A stretch of DNA of 64,000 nucleotides from Rariglobus sp041662485 (GTDB lineage Bacteria; Verrucomicrobiota; Verrucomicrobiia; Opitutales; Opitutaceae). The stretch spans positions 6,971 to 70,970 of the forward strand of contig JBAZSJ010000024.1 in assembly GCA_041662485.1 (NCBI GenBank), written 5' to 3'. Made by a program: the position numbers and the translations under genes. Shown piece by piece: positions 51,368-59,745 of this stretch (the first letter of the stretch is position 1; each line of letters opens with the position of its first letter). The notes beneath the pieces are model-generated. The model did no database searches. It worked only from the letters and a program-made list of their open reading frames with translations, and was not told the DNA's origin.

Positions 51368-52303
51368 ATGCGTCTCTTCCTCACGTTTTTTCTCTTGGCC
51401 ATTCTTGGTCTGGCCCGCCTTTCCGCCAATACCGACGAACGCGATTGGTCGCTGGAATCCGGAGGCACCTTGCACGCCGAACTCATCCGCTACGAGGAAG
51501 CCACCGGCAAGGTCACCCTCAAGTTCAACAACGCCGGGAACCGCGTGTTCGATATCAAGGAGTTTAGCGTCGTCGACCGTGCGTGGCTCACCGAATGGCT
51601 CGAATTTGAGGAGTCTCTCGACGCCAAGCTCAAGACGCTCGGCGGACGCGTGGAGCACTTGGTGACCGCAGGCGTCTACCCCACGGATCTTTTTGTCTAC
51701 TACCCTTCGCGCCAAAAAACGACCGCCGCCGCCCTTCCCGGCCTCATCCTCTTCCACCCGGGCGGCAAGGCCGGTCGCTACCTCAAACGCCACCTGGAGG
51801 CCGCCGAGGCGACCGGCTTTGTGCTGGTCGCCTGCGGCAGCTTCCGCAACGAAAAGACCGACGCTGAAGATCAGGCGAATCAGGCCCGCTTTCGTGAGGT
51901 TTTCCCTCAGATCCTCCAACGCGTGCGAGTCGATCCAGCCCGGCTTTTTCTCGGAGGGACCTCGGGAGGCGGCCAGCGCGCCTTCCAATACTCCGCCATG
52001 ATCAAGCACCCGTGGGCCGGCATCTATTCCAACGGCGGCTGGCTCGGAGGCGCTGAAAATTACAATCTCCCTTATCCGTCGGGCATGCGCATCGCCATGG
52101 TCAACGGCAACCAGGATGCCGCGGCCAACCACTATGTGAAACCCGACTCCAACGTGCTCATCAAAGCGGGCAATACCGTCGGCGTGATTGTCTTTGAAGG
52201 CGGGCATCAAGAGCCCCCGGTCCACAGTCAGATACAGGCCTTCAACTGGCTCCTGGGGCAGAACGACACCGTCGACACCGAGCCATCGAGTCCCAAGGGA
52301 TAA
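51368..52303 (+). CDS. SHD1-domain alpha/beta-hydrolase-fold exported protein
   Basis: 311 residues. Signal peptide, then a SHD1-like domain (~25-75: WSLESGGTLHAELIRYEEAT, VTLKFNNAGNRVFDIKEFSV), then an alpha/beta hydrolase domain with nucleophile S199 in FLGGTSGGGQRAF and a candidate His in FEGGHQEPP. Likely an envelope esterase or carboxyl hydrolase. SHD1 domains are a hallmark of Planctomycetes and Verrucomicrobia exported proteins. Single gene, preceded by a 218-bp gap without further features. Confidence 0.75.
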   Translation: MRLFLTFFLLAILGLARLSANTDERDWSLESGGTLHAELIRYEEATGKVTLKFNNAGNRVFDIKEFSVVDRAWLTEWLEFEESLDAKLKTLGGRVEHLVTAGVYPTDLFVYYPSRQKTTAAALPGLILFHPGGKAGRYLKRHLEAAEATGFVLVACGSFRNEKTDAEDQANQARFREVFPQILQRVRVDPARLFLGGTSGGGQRAFQYSAMIKHPWAGIYSNGGWLGGAENYNLPYPSGMRIAMVNGNQDAAANHYVKPDSNVLIKAGNTVGVIVFEGGHQEPPVHSQIQAFNWLLGQNDTVDTEPSSPKG

Positions 52304-52324
52304 GCTCCCTCGGGCACCGCGCGC

Positions 52325-53125
52325 TCACTTATTGTCATACCTCGCCTTGCTCTGTTCGTAGAGAACCATGTAGCGCGGGGCGAGTTGCTGCAGATTGCGG
52401 ATGCGGTCGGCGTCCGATGGATGCGTTGACAACAGGGGCGGCGGTTTCTGTCCGCCCTGCGCGGCCATCTTCTTCCAGAACGTCACGGCGGCGCGCGGAT
52501 CGTAGCCTGCGCCGGCCGCAAACTTCAGGCCGACGCTGTCGGCCTCGCTCTCGTGCAGCCTCGAATAAGGCAGGGCGACTACCAACTGTGAACTCACGCC
52601 GTAGGCCCCAAGGATCATGTTGCGCTTGGCCGGATCGACCTGCTTGGCCTCCATGCCCAACGCCGCGAGTGCGCCCACCCCGGTGATGGCGTAGTTCTGA
52701 GATGTTCGCTCGGCACCGTGACGCGAAGTCACGTGGGCGATCTCGTGACCCATTACGCTGGCGAGTTCGTCATCGGTCGTGGCCAGCTTCAGCAGTCCCG
52801 TGTAAACGCCCACCTTGCCGCCCGGCAATGCGAAGGCGTTGACCTGGGGGGAGTCGAACACGACGAACTCCCATTGCGCGTTGGGAATCTCGCGACCGAC
52901 CGAGGCGGCGATACGCTTGCCCACCCGCTCCACGCGTGCGTTGGCGGACGGATCGGTCGAAATCTTTTCCTGCTTCTTGATCTGGGTGAACGACGCCAGT
53001 CCCATCTGCGCCTCCTCGCCCGGGGATACGAGCATGAGCTGGGAGCGGCCGGTCTCCGGATTGGTCACGCAGCCCGCCAGTAAAAGAATGAAGACGGACA
53101 GGGGAATCAGGGGCAGACGTTGCAT
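52325..53125 (-). CDS. M48-family metallopeptidase lipoprotein
   Basis: 266 residues from ATG 53125. The lipoprotein signal ends LLLAGC. The zinc motif H127-E-I-A-H131 (MGHEIAHVTSRHG) is followed by a third ligand Glu in LHESEADSVGLKFAAGAGYD, and HPSDADRIRNL ends the domain, as in LoiP/YggG-type proteases. It probably degrades misfolded or unneeded envelope proteins from the outer membrane. A longer frame adds an implausible N terminus and is rejected. Confidence 0.92.
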   Translation of the reverse strand: MQRLPLIPLSVFILLLAGCVTNPETGRSQLMLVSPGEEAQMGLASFTQIKKQEKISTDPSANARVERVGKRIAASVGREIPNAQWEFVVFDSPQVNAFALPGGKVGVYTGLLKLATTDDELASVMGHEIAHVTSRHGAERTSQNYAITGVGALAALGMEAKQVDPAKRNMILGAYGVSSQLVVALPYSRLHESEADSVGLKFAAGAGYDPRAAVTFWKKMAAQGGQKPPPLLSTHPSDADRIRNLQQLAPRYMVLYEQSKARYDNK

Positions 53126-53288
53126 GGCCACGACCGTGGGAGGGAACCCCTCCGAACTCAATCCTCCGCATTTTTTGGCTGGGACCATGGTTAAGCCACC
53201 CCCTGACACCTATTAGTTTCCGGCAAAACTTCGCCCCTGCGCGTGCTTTGCCCTTCACGTCCTGCCGGAATCTTGCGTCATTGGATCA

Positions 53289-53526
53289 ATGCTCGATACC
53301 AGCACCCTCGTCGACGGCTTCATGTGGTATGGGGTGTTCTTGTTTTCCACGGTCTGTCATGAAGCGGCGCACGCGTGGAGCGCGTCGAAGCTCGGCGACA
53401 ACACCGCCCGGCAAGGAGGCCAGGTCTCCCTCAATACCATGCCCCACATCCGCCGAGAGCCCTTCGGCATGGCGCTTCGTGATCGTCTCCCGATTCTTCG
53501 GCCTCTTTTTCCCGCGTCTCAACTGA
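53289..53526 (+). pseudogene. Truncated M50-type membrane metalloprotease remnant
   Basis: ATG 53289 opens with FMWYGVFLFSTVCHEAAHAW, the first helix and HExxH-type motif of site-2 protease-like (M50) enzymes, and continues ASKLGDNTARQGGQVSLNTM and PHIRREPFGM as expected. After ~58 residues the sense moves to another frame (FVIVSRFFGLFFPRLN) and stops at 53526; the second metal ligand and four helices are missing. The next gene starts 12 bp later. The piece ends in a shift plus truncation, so it is a decayed gene. Confidence 0.65.
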
Positions 53527-53538
53527 CACCATCATCCC

Positions 53539-54486
53539 ATGAATATACCGACACTCCCAGGCATGCTGCTCGTCGCATGTTCCTTGGTTTCATCCCTCGC
53601 CGCCCAATCCACGCCGGCAACCCCGCCCGATCCCGCGGCGCGTCTGGCTGAAATCCGCCGGCTCGCCGCGGAACTCAAACCTCAGCAAGGCGACATCATC
53701 CTTGCCGACGGCCTCGCCAAGGTGTCCCTCCCGGACACATTTCGCTACCTCAATCCCGCCGACACCAGAACCGTCCTCACCAAAATCTGGGGCAACCCCG
53801 CGGGCGACACGACCCTCGGCATGCTCGTGCCCGCAGGTTTTGACCCGCTCTCCGACGACAGCTGGGTGGTTGTCATGAGCTACGACGAAGACGGCTACGT
53901 GAAGGACAAGGACGCCTCCAAGATCGACTACGCCAAGATGCTTGGCGAGATGAAGGAATCCACCGCCGAGGCCAGCAAGGATCGCGAGAAGCAGGGTTAC
54001 TCCCCCATCGAGCTCGTCGGCTGGGCCTCTCCGCCCCGTTACGACGCCGCCGCGCACAAGCTCTACTGGGCCAAGGAACTCAAGTTCGGGCAATCCGCCG
54101 AGCACACCCTCAACTACAACATCCGCATGCTCGGACGCAAAGGCGTGCTCGTGCTCAACGCCGTCGCCGGCATGAACCAGCTCAAGCAGGTGGAGGCCTC
54201 CACCCCCGCCATCCTCGGGATGGTCAACTTCCAGGAAGGGCATCGCTACGCCGACTTCAACGAGGACACCGACAAGGTCGCGACCTACGGCATCGCCGCC
54301 CTCGTCGCCGGCGGCGTGGCCGCCAAGGCGGGCTTCTTCAAGCTGCTCTGGGTTGGCATCCTTGCCTTCAAGAAAATCATCATCATCGCGGTGATCGCCA
54401 TCGGCGCCTTCGTCAAAAAACTGTGGGATGCCCGCAAAGCTCGAAACGCCTTCACCGCTCCGCCCGAGACTCCTTCGGGCACCTGA
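53539..54486 (+). CDS. DUF2167 membrane-anchored protein
   Basis: 315 residues. A signal peptide is followed by the DUF2167 core (~45-235: GDIILADGLAKVSLPDTFRY, LGMLVPAGFDPLSDDSWVVV, YDEDGYVKDKDASKIDYAKM, VGWASPPRYDAAAHKLYWAK, LNYNIRMLGRKGVLVLNAVA), and C-terminal membrane helices (~265-295). The function of the family is unknown. It follows the decayed M50 gene by 12 bp and is followed by tiny lysine-rich genes. Confidence 0.85.
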   Translation: MNIPTLPGMLLVACSLVSSLAAQSTPATPPDPAARLAEIRRLAAELKPQQGDIILADGLAKVSLPDTFRYLNPADTRTVLTKIWGNPAGDTTLGMLVPAGFDPLSDDSWVVVMSYDEDGYVKDKDASKIDYAKMLGEMKESTAEASKDREKQGYSPIELVGWASPPRYDAAAHKLYWAKELKFGQSAEHTLNYNIRMLGRKGVLVLNAVAGMNQLKQVEASTPAILGMVNFQEGHRYADFNEDTDKVATYGIAALVAGGVAAKAGFFKLLWVGILAFKKIIIIAVIAIGAFVKKLWDARKARNAFTAPPETPSGT

Positions 54487-54605
54487 TGCGGATATAAACC
54501 CGGGTCCGTCCGTATTCTTGCTCTCGCGTCCGGCACCGTCTACAAAGCCTCCGTCAGACGCGGCACTCCGCGCCTGACACCATCAAACCACCAAACACAC
54601 ACACC

Positions 54606-54704
54606 ATGGCCAAGAACCAAGATTCAAAAAAACAAACCAAGAAGCAGCCCCTCCTCACCCCCAAGGAGAAGAAACTCGCCAAGCAGGCGAAGAAAAAGGG
54701 CTGA
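54606..54704 (+). CDS. 32-residue lysine-rich small protein
   Basis: ATG 54606 to TGA 54704. The product MAKNQDSKKQTKKQPLLTPK continues KKLAKQAKKKG; 14 of 32 residues are lysine. A terminator with a CCGCCGG stem follows at 54736. Resembles the short Lys/Gln-rich proteins found in many GC-rich bacteria, which may bind nucleic acids or ribosomes. Evidence is composition, a clean terminator and a similar neighbour at 54909. Confidence 0.6.
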   Translation: MAKNQDSKKQTKKQPLLTPKEKKLAKQAKKKG

Positions 54705-54735
54705 GGTCCGTTGACCCCGGCTTTCGTTGTTTGAA

Positions 54736-54763
54736 ATCCGCCGGCTCACCCCGGCGGATTTTT
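54736..54763 (+). terminator. Intrinsic terminator
   Basis: TCCGCCGG ctcacc CCGGCGGA stem followed by five T residues. Confidence 0.85.
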
Positions 54764-54908
54764 CATGTCGGCCTTGGCATGATCCGCCTGCCGCCGCCGG
54801 CCGCACCGACGGTTGTTTACAATGCGTGCGGACAGGCGGATGAAAGAGCACGCCTCCGGGGAAACGAACATTCCGCAGGTGAGCAAACCCACCGAAAGAA
54901 AACCCACC

Positions 54909-55052
54909 ATGGGCGACAAGTCCCCGAAATCCACGCAGAAGAAGGCCTCCCAAAAGCAGGCCAAGAACGACGGCGCCAACCAAAAGAAGCAGCAGCTCAT
55001 CACCTCCCAGCAGGCGACCAAGGCGAAGGCCGCCGCGAACAAGAAGAAGTAA
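54909..55052 (+). CDS. 47-residue lysine/glutamine-rich small protein
   Basis: ATG 54909 (MGDKSPKSTQKKASQKQAKN), ending TKAKAAANKKK. It matches the widespread small MGDKSPKS-type hypothetical family. Highly basic and disordered. It is followed by its own terminator (55104-55133). A longer frame from 54813 adds a poorly conserved N terminus and is not preferred. Confidence 0.7.
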   Translation: MGDKSPKSTQKKASQKQAKNDGANQKKQQLITSQQATKAKAAANKKK

Positions 55053-55103
55053 GTTTACGAAAAAGAAAGATGCGCGTGAGAGTTGAAAGACTCGATCCCA
55101 TCA

Positions 55104-55133
55104 CGGCCGCCGGTTCATCCCGGCGGCCTTTTT
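55104..55133 (+). terminator. Intrinsic terminator
   Basis: GGCCGCCGG ttcat CCCGGCGGCC stem followed by five T residues. Confidence 0.85.
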
Positions 55134-55297
55134 ATGCACGCCGCCTGCTCGTCTTGGCTCCCGGCCGATCTGCCTGGCTCTACCGTTGGAAATCCATGGA
55201 TTCAGGCGCGCTTATGAACTCCGCATCGTCCGTTTACGCCTTCCCATTATTGGCAAGTTGTTCACATTTGACAGGCAACTCCAAACCCCATCCTCCC

Positions 55298-55732
55298 ATG
55301 TTCAAATCTTTCATCACGCTCGTCATTCTGCTCGCCCTGAGCGCCACCGGCTTTGCGGGTGAGCGCAAGATGCTCACCGATCTTCCGGCCGCCATCGCAA
55401 CCGCCTCGAAGGAGAACAAGCTCATCTTCATAAAATACGGACGCGAGGCCTGCGGTAATTGCCAAAGCCTGAAGCGCCTGATCAACGAGCGTAAGGTAAA
55501 GCTGTTCGATTCCGAATTCGTGCTGGTCGATCTCGACTGCGACAACAAGGACGTCGCCCGTCTTTTTAACGGCAAATACCGCGCGTTGCTCGGCGATGCC
55601 AGGACCCTGCCTTTCGTGGTCGTCGCGAAACCCGACGGAACACCGGTCGCCGCCATCGCCTCGTATCAGGACGCGGGCGAATACAACAAGTTCATCATCG
55701 ACGCCAAAAAGAAGGCGAAGGCGACCAACTGA
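55298..55732 (+). CDS. Secreted thioredoxin-like protein
   Basis: 144 residues from ATG 55298. The signal peptide ends near GFAGE. The thioredoxin fold carries C52-G-N-C55 (REACGNCQSL) and the cis-proline strand TLPFVVVAKPDG. Likely a periplasmic thiol-disulfide protein. Lysine-rich C terminus (AKKKAKATN). The next gene begins 36 bp downstream. Confidence 0.85.
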   Translation: MFKSFITLVILLALSATGFAGERKMLTDLPAAIATASKENKLIFIKYGREACGNCQSLKRLINERKVKLFDSEFVLVDLDCDNKDVARLFNGKYRALLGDARTLPFVVVAKPDGTPVAAIASYQDAGEYNKFIIDAKKKAKATN

Positions 55733-55768
55733 GCCGGCCCATCGCCCGCTCGCCGATCCCTCTTCCTC

Positions 55769-56077
55769 ATGACCCTGCCCCCCTCATATATCATCGTCCT
55801 GCTCGCGCTCGCGTCGTGTTTGCGTGCGCAACCCGCTTCCGAGACTGCGCGCACCAGCCCGGTTCCCCCGATGCCCGAATGCTCCGGCGGCAGTTGCACC
55901 TACGATCCGGAGGCGTCCAACCTCTCCGCCAGTCCGAAGCAAATCGCGGCGGCGCAAGCCGGTGTCGCACACCCGGAAACAGTGATGAGGTGGGAGCGTC
56001 GCGGCCCGCGGCAACTGTGGCGGCTGGTTGTGCATCGGAACACGCCGCCGCCGCCGGTGCCGGGTCCGGCGCGTTGA
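55769..56077 (+). CDS. Small hypothetical secreted protein
   Basis: 102 residues. Signal peptide (MTLPPSYIIVLLALASCLRA), then a short Ser/Pro-rich stretch, a CSGGSCTYDPE motif with two cysteines, and an Arg-rich tail. No family is recognised. The overlapping frames in this region are all GC-rich, so the assignment rests on the good signal peptide and on following the thioredoxin-like gene by 36 bp. Confidence 0.5.
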   Translation: MTLPPSYIIVLLALASCLRAQPASETARTSPVPPMPECSGGSCTYDPEASNLSASPKQIAAAQAGVAHPETVMRWERRGPRQLWRLVVHRNTPPPPVPGPAR

Positions 56078-56098
56078 TCTCCCCCTCGCCCATTTGCG

Positions 56099-56542
56099 TT
56101 GAAATTCCGGCCTCGCGTGAAACCCACCCGCGCCTCCGCTCTTCGTCCCCGGGCCGTGAAGCCCGAGCATCCGCTCCAGTGGCTCGCCGAGCCGCTGTCC
56201 GGCGAACCCACATTTGTCCTCAAGTCGTGGTTCGGCGGACGCACGATCATGCTCAACGGCAATCACCAGTTGTTTCTCACCACACAGGGCGAGCCATGGC
56301 AGGGCGTGCTCGTGTGCACGTTTCACGAGCACCACGAAAGCCTGCGCGCGGAATTCCCGGCACTCGCGCAACATCCGGTGCTCGGCAAGTGGCTCTACCT
56401 GCCGGAGAGCGCCGAGACGTTTGAGCGCGACGCCCGCCGTCTCGTGCAGCTTGTGCGCGCCCGCGATCCGCGCCTCGGCATTCCGCCTTCGCCAAAGAAG
56501 AAACGCGCGGCGAAAAAAATCCGCTTTGGCGATCAGTTGTGA
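56099..56542 (+). CDS. Hypothetical protein, TTG start
   Basis: 147 residues starting at TTG 56099. No ATG lies before MLNGNHQLFL. The core FVLKSWFGGRTIMLNGNHQL, GVLVCTFHEHHESLRAEFPA and YLPESAETFERDARRLVQLV is well-formed coding sequence with regular amphipathic segments, and the C terminus is basic (KKKRAAKKIRFGDQL). The SWFGGRT region resembles TfoX N-terminal-like small proteins, but the match is too weak to name. No operon partner. Confidence 0.6.
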   Translation: MKFRPRVKPTRASALRPRAVKPEHPLQWLAEPLSGEPTFVLKSWFGGRTIMLNGNHQLFLTTQGEPWQGVLVCTFHEHHESLRAEFPALAQHPVLGKWLYLPESAETFERDARRLVQLVRARDPRLGIPPSPKKKRAAKKIRFGDQL

Positions 56543-56585
56543 GGCGGTGGATGCGACGGCCGTCCGTCGATCAAGCGAGGATCGG

Positions 56586-57449
56586 TCAAGGACGCTGCCA
56601 GATGCGCACGTAATCGACGCGGAACTCGGCGGGGAAAAGCGCGTCGTCGATGCCTTCGGCACCGGCCCAGGAGCCGCCGACGGCCAGGTTGACCAGCAGG
56701 TATTGGGGAAGATCAAACGGCCAGTGGTCCGGCCCTTGGCCGTCATTTTCAAAGGCGAAGACCGGACGTCCGTCGAAGAACCACTCAAGCTTCCGCGGGC
56801 TCCAGACAAGGCCGTAGGTGTGAAACTCGCGCCACATGTCCGTGTGGACGATGTTCGTGCCTTTGCCGGTTTTGGTGACGTGATTGAAGGCGCCCGTGTG
56901 GACGTTGAAGTAAACCTGATCGGGGGTGAGCCCGATGAATTCCATGAGGTCGATTTCACCGCATTTCGGCCAGTTTACCTTGGGCATCTCGGAGCCGAGC
57001 GTCCAAAGCGCGGGCCAGATGCCGCGGCCCGTCGGCACCTTGGCGCTGATTTCCACCTTGCCATAGGTGAACTCGAATTTTCCAAGGGTCGTCAGGCTGG
57101 CCGAGGTGTAGGCGGCGCCCTGCCACGACTCCTTGCGCGCGGTGATCACGAGCTGGCTGTCGGCCACGGTGATGTTTTCCGGACGGACCTTGGTGTAAAA
57201 CTGCGGCTCGGCGTTGCGCACGAAACCCACCTCGTAGTCCCACTTCGCCGGGTCGGGCAAACCGGGTGCGTCAAACTCGTCGGACCAGATCAATTTCCAA
57301 TCGGCCGCGTTGTAACCGGCCAGGCTTTCGCCGGTGTTCGCCGAGGAAAACCCGGTGTTGGCCGCAAGGCCGGTCGGTTGCCCGTCCTGCACGGCGGAGA
57401 GGCGGAATGGAACGATGATGGCGTCGAGAAAGCTGCGAAGGATCGACAT
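56586..57449 (-). CDS. GH16-family beta-glucanase (laminarinase-like)
   Basis: 287 residues. The concanavalin-type fold has the catalytic motif GEIDLMEF: nucleophile E165, D167 and acid/base E170. Substrate-side WDYEVGFVRNAEPQFYTKVR, GRGIWPALWTLG and HTYGLVWSPRKLEWFFDGR are conserved. GH16 enzymes hydrolyse beta-1,3(4)-glucans or agar-type polymers; laminarin is the likely substrate class here. The N terminus (MSILRSFLDAIIVPFRLSAV) is not a clear signal peptide, so its location is uncertain. A second GH16-type gene occurs at 59884. Confidence 0.9.
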   Translation of the reverse strand: MSILRSFLDAIIVPFRLSAVQDGQPTGLAANTGFSSANTGESLAGYNAADWKLIWSDEFDAPGLPDPAKWDYEVGFVRNAEPQFYTKVRPENITVADSQLVITARKESWQGAAYTSASLTTLGKFEFTYGKVEISAKVPTGRGIWPALWTLGSEMPKVNWPKCGEIDLMEFIGLTPDQVYFNVHTGAFNHVTKTGKGTNIVHTDMWREFHTYGLVWSPRKLEWFFDGRPVFAFENDGQGPDHWPFDLPQYLLVNLAVGGSWAGAEGIDDALFPAEFRVDYVRIWQRP

Positions 57450-57526
57450 AGGGGTGCCCCCCAGCGTCCCAAATCACCGGACGCGGGCAAGCGGCAAACT
57501 CAACTGCGCGTAAGCCCTCCGCGCGC

Positions 57527-57934
57527 TCAATCCAGCGTGATCTTCACGGCGACGTTGCCCTTCGTGGCCTTGGAGTAGGCGCACATCGCGTGGGCCTTGG
57601 CGATGACATGCTCCGCCTTCACCTCGTCGAGGTCCGGGATGCTCACGAGCAGCTCGACCGAGAAGGGCTGCGGACCGTTGGGGTGCAACTGCACGCGCGC
57701 GGTGACGGTGATGCCTTCGTCGGCATGGCCCGACTCCTTGGCGATGTATTTGACCGCGCCGTTGAAACACGCCGCCCACGCCGCGCCGAACAGATGCTCG
57801 GGTGTGAGGCCTTGTTCATTTCCGACGGAAGGAGCCTTGAAGTGGAGATTGAAACCGGCCTCGGCCGTCTCGACGGAACCGGCGCGGCCGCCTTGGGAGA
57901 TCGTTTCGGCAATGGGAGGAAGAGTGCTGCTCAT
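57527..57934 (-). CDS. OsmC/Ohr-family peroxiredoxin
   Basis: 135 residues, normal Ohr length. The two redox cysteines are C56 (WAACFNGAV) and C118 (AHAMCAYSKATKGN), and HLFGAAWAACF is the family helix. It reduces organic hydroperoxides with a lipoylated or thiol partner. No OhrR regulator is adjacent. Stop at 57527; ATG 57934. Confidence 0.92.
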   Translation of the reverse strand: MSSTLPPIAETISQGGRAGSVETAEAGFNLHFKAPSVGNEQGLTPEHLFGAAWAACFNGAVKYIAKESGHADEGITVTARVQLHPNGPQPFSVELLVSIPDLDEVKAEHVIAKAHAMCAYSKATKGNVAVKITLD

Positions 57935-58110
57935 GATTTGGGTGGGTTGATGGGTTGGACGAATTGCGACGCGACTGACACGCTGGATTCAACGCGGTTC
58001 GGTCTCGATGTCCAATATCCACGATGATTTTGCCTTCGCACTTGGGATGACCATCCGGCTTGTTACTAAGTCTGGACTCCCGGCTCTCAGCTCTAGACTC
58101 TTCCAAAACC

Positions 58111-58443
58111 ATGTCCGATCCCGCCAAGCCCTCCTGCCCTGCCTGCACCCTTGATGACGTCCTAAGCCTTCCCGACCACTGGGAATGCGCCACCTGCGGA
58201 CACGAATGGCCCAAGGAGGAAGCCCCCGAGGCCGCCCGTGTCGTGAAGGACGCCAACGGAAACGTGCTCGCCGACGGCGACATCATCGCGGTCATCAAGG
58301 ATCTCAAACTCAACGGCTCGCAGGTGCTCAAGGCCGGCTCCAAGTCCAAGGGCATCCGCCTCGTGGACGGCGACCACGAGATCGACTGCAAGATCGACGG
58401 CATCTCCTACATGCTCAAGGCCTGCTTCGTGAAGAAAGCGTGA
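58111..58443 (+). CDS. PhnA-domain protein
   Basis: 110 residues from ATG 58111. A zinc ribbon with two CxxC pairs (CPACTLDDV and CATCGHEWP) is followed by a beta-rich PhnA domain (VVKDANGNVLADGDIIAVIK, VLKAGSKSKGIRLVDGDHEI, CKIDGISYMLKACFVKKA). PhnA-like proteins are widespread and in a few cases have phosphonoacetate hydrolase activity; most have no established function. The next gene starts 4 bp later. Confidence 0.85.
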   Translation: MSDPAKPSCPACTLDDVLSLPDHWECATCGHEWPKEEAPEAARVVKDANGNVLADGDIIAVIKDLKLNGSQVLKAGSKSKGIRLVDGDHEIDCKIDGISYMLKACFVKKA

Positions 58444-58447
58444 GCGC

Positions 58448-59284
58448 ATGATTCCTCTTTCGCCCTACACGTTTGGCAGCATGTCGCTCGGTCGGAATCC
58501 GGCCGACGTCGTCAACGACCTCGCCGTGGCCCGTCGTGCGATGGAGGCCGGCGTTTCGTTTCACTCAAGCCCGACCTACAACAACGGTTTCACGTTCATG
58601 GTGCTGCGCATGGCGTTCGACGCCGACCGTTCGCGCGTGCCCCGCATGGTGATCAAGGTGCGCGACGGCTCCGTGCCGTTGATGCGGTTCGAGGTCGAGG
58701 ACACGTGCCGCCGGCTTGCGCTCGACGCCATCGACGTGGCGCAGCTCGTCTCCATGGACCCGAAGCCGGGCAACCTTGTCGATCAACTGCGCGGCGGCGG
58801 CGGTCCGCTGGCGGACGAACTCGCCTCGCTGCGCAAACGCGGGCTCATTCGCGAGGCGGTCATCTTCCTCACGCCGGAAAACTCCGACGCCGCCGTCGAG
58901 GCGGCCAAGCATGAACTGATCGACGGAGTTACTCTGTATTGGAACGTGCGCCAGCGCGACTGCACCGCCACGGCTTGGGCCGCCCTGCGCCAGCGGCAGG
59001 TCCCCGTGCTGGCCTTGCGCACGCTCGGCGGCGGACCGGCCGACAAACATGGCGTGACCAAGTCCGCGGCGGTGGACGCCCTCGTCGCCGCCGCCGGTTG
59101 CCGCAACGAGGCCGAACTCGCGCTGCGCCTCTCCGCCAGCGAAGCCATGCTGAAGACAACCATCGGAGGAACATCTTCCCTCTCCCATCTGGAGGAATTT
59201 CTGGCCGCCGGAAAGTCGGCGGGCCCGCTGCCGGACGACCTGAGACTTCAGGCGGAAAAAATCCAGACGCTGCAAGCCCGGTAA
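58448..59284 (+). CDS. Aldo/keto-reductase-fold protein with altered catalytic residues
   Basis: 278 residues. The TIM-barrel AKR pattern is present (GSMSLGRNP; FHSSPTYNN; MVIKVRDG; DVAQLVSMDP; GGTSSLSHLEEFL). In active AKRs the tetrad is Asp, Tyr, Lys and His. Tyr44 and Lys70 are kept, but the Asp position reads His39 and the His position (QLH) reads V101. The gene may code for an inactive or changed-function member. It follows the PhnA-like gene by 4 bp and precedes a small membrane protein. Confidence 0.7.
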   Translation: MIPLSPYTFGSMSLGRNPADVVNDLAVARRAMEAGVSFHSSPTYNNGFTFMVLRMAFDADRSRVPRMVIKVRDGSVPLMRFEVEDTCRRLALDAIDVAQLVSMDPKPGNLVDQLRGGGGPLADELASLRKRGLIREAVIFLTPENSDAAVEAAKHELIDGVTLYWNVRQRDCTATAWAALRQRQVPVLALRTLGGGPADKHGVTKSAAVDALVAAAGCRNEAELALRLSASEAMLKTTIGGTSSLSHLEEFLAAGKSAGPLPDDLRLQAEKIQTLQAR

Positions 59285-59302
59285 CCGCCTGGAGAAAAAT
59301 CC

Positions 59303-59704
59303 ATGACTGAAACGGAAGAACCCCGCTTCGCCCCCGGTTTTCGCATGTCCGCGAGGGATGCGGCCGTGTTGATCGTCGGAGCGGGCGTGGCGATCATCCT
59401 CGGCTCGCGGCTCTGGCAGGCCGGCGTGATCACGGCGTTCGCGGTCGGGCACTTTTTTCTTTTCTGCAATGTCTTCCGGACCGAGCGGAAGCCGGAGATC
59501 CACTGGGCCGCCCTGTTCGTATCGTTGACGACCATCAACGTCCTCACGGGCTTGCCCGGCTGGGCCGCCACGCTCGGCATATCCCTCGGCGCGAGCGCCG
59601 GACTGATCCTCATGGAAATGCGAAAGCCGAACTACCACGGCATCGGCTGGAGGCGGATCAATCCCGACCTGCCCGAGTGGTGGAAGGCGCGCGGAACCCC
59701 TTAA
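59303..59704 (+). CDS. Small membrane protein, hypothetical
   Basis: 133 residues with three or four hydrophobic helices (ARDAAVLIVGAGVAIILGSR, GVITAFAVGHFFLFCNVFRT, AALFVSLTTINVLTGLPGWA, LGISLGASAGLILMEM) and a cytoplasmic C terminus (RKPNYHGIGWRRINPDLPEW). No family is recognised. It follows the AKR-like gene by 18 bp and likely shares its transcript. Confidence 0.7.
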   Translation: MTETEEPRFAPGFRMSARDAAVLIVGAGVAIILGSRLWQAGVITAFAVGHFFLFCNVFRTERKPEIHWAALFVSLTTINVLTGLPGWAATLGISLGASAGLILMEMRKPNYHGIGWRRINPDLPEWWKARGTP

Positions 59705-59745
59705 GGCGGCAATGTGGCCAGGTATTGCCCCTCCGTGGCCGGAAT

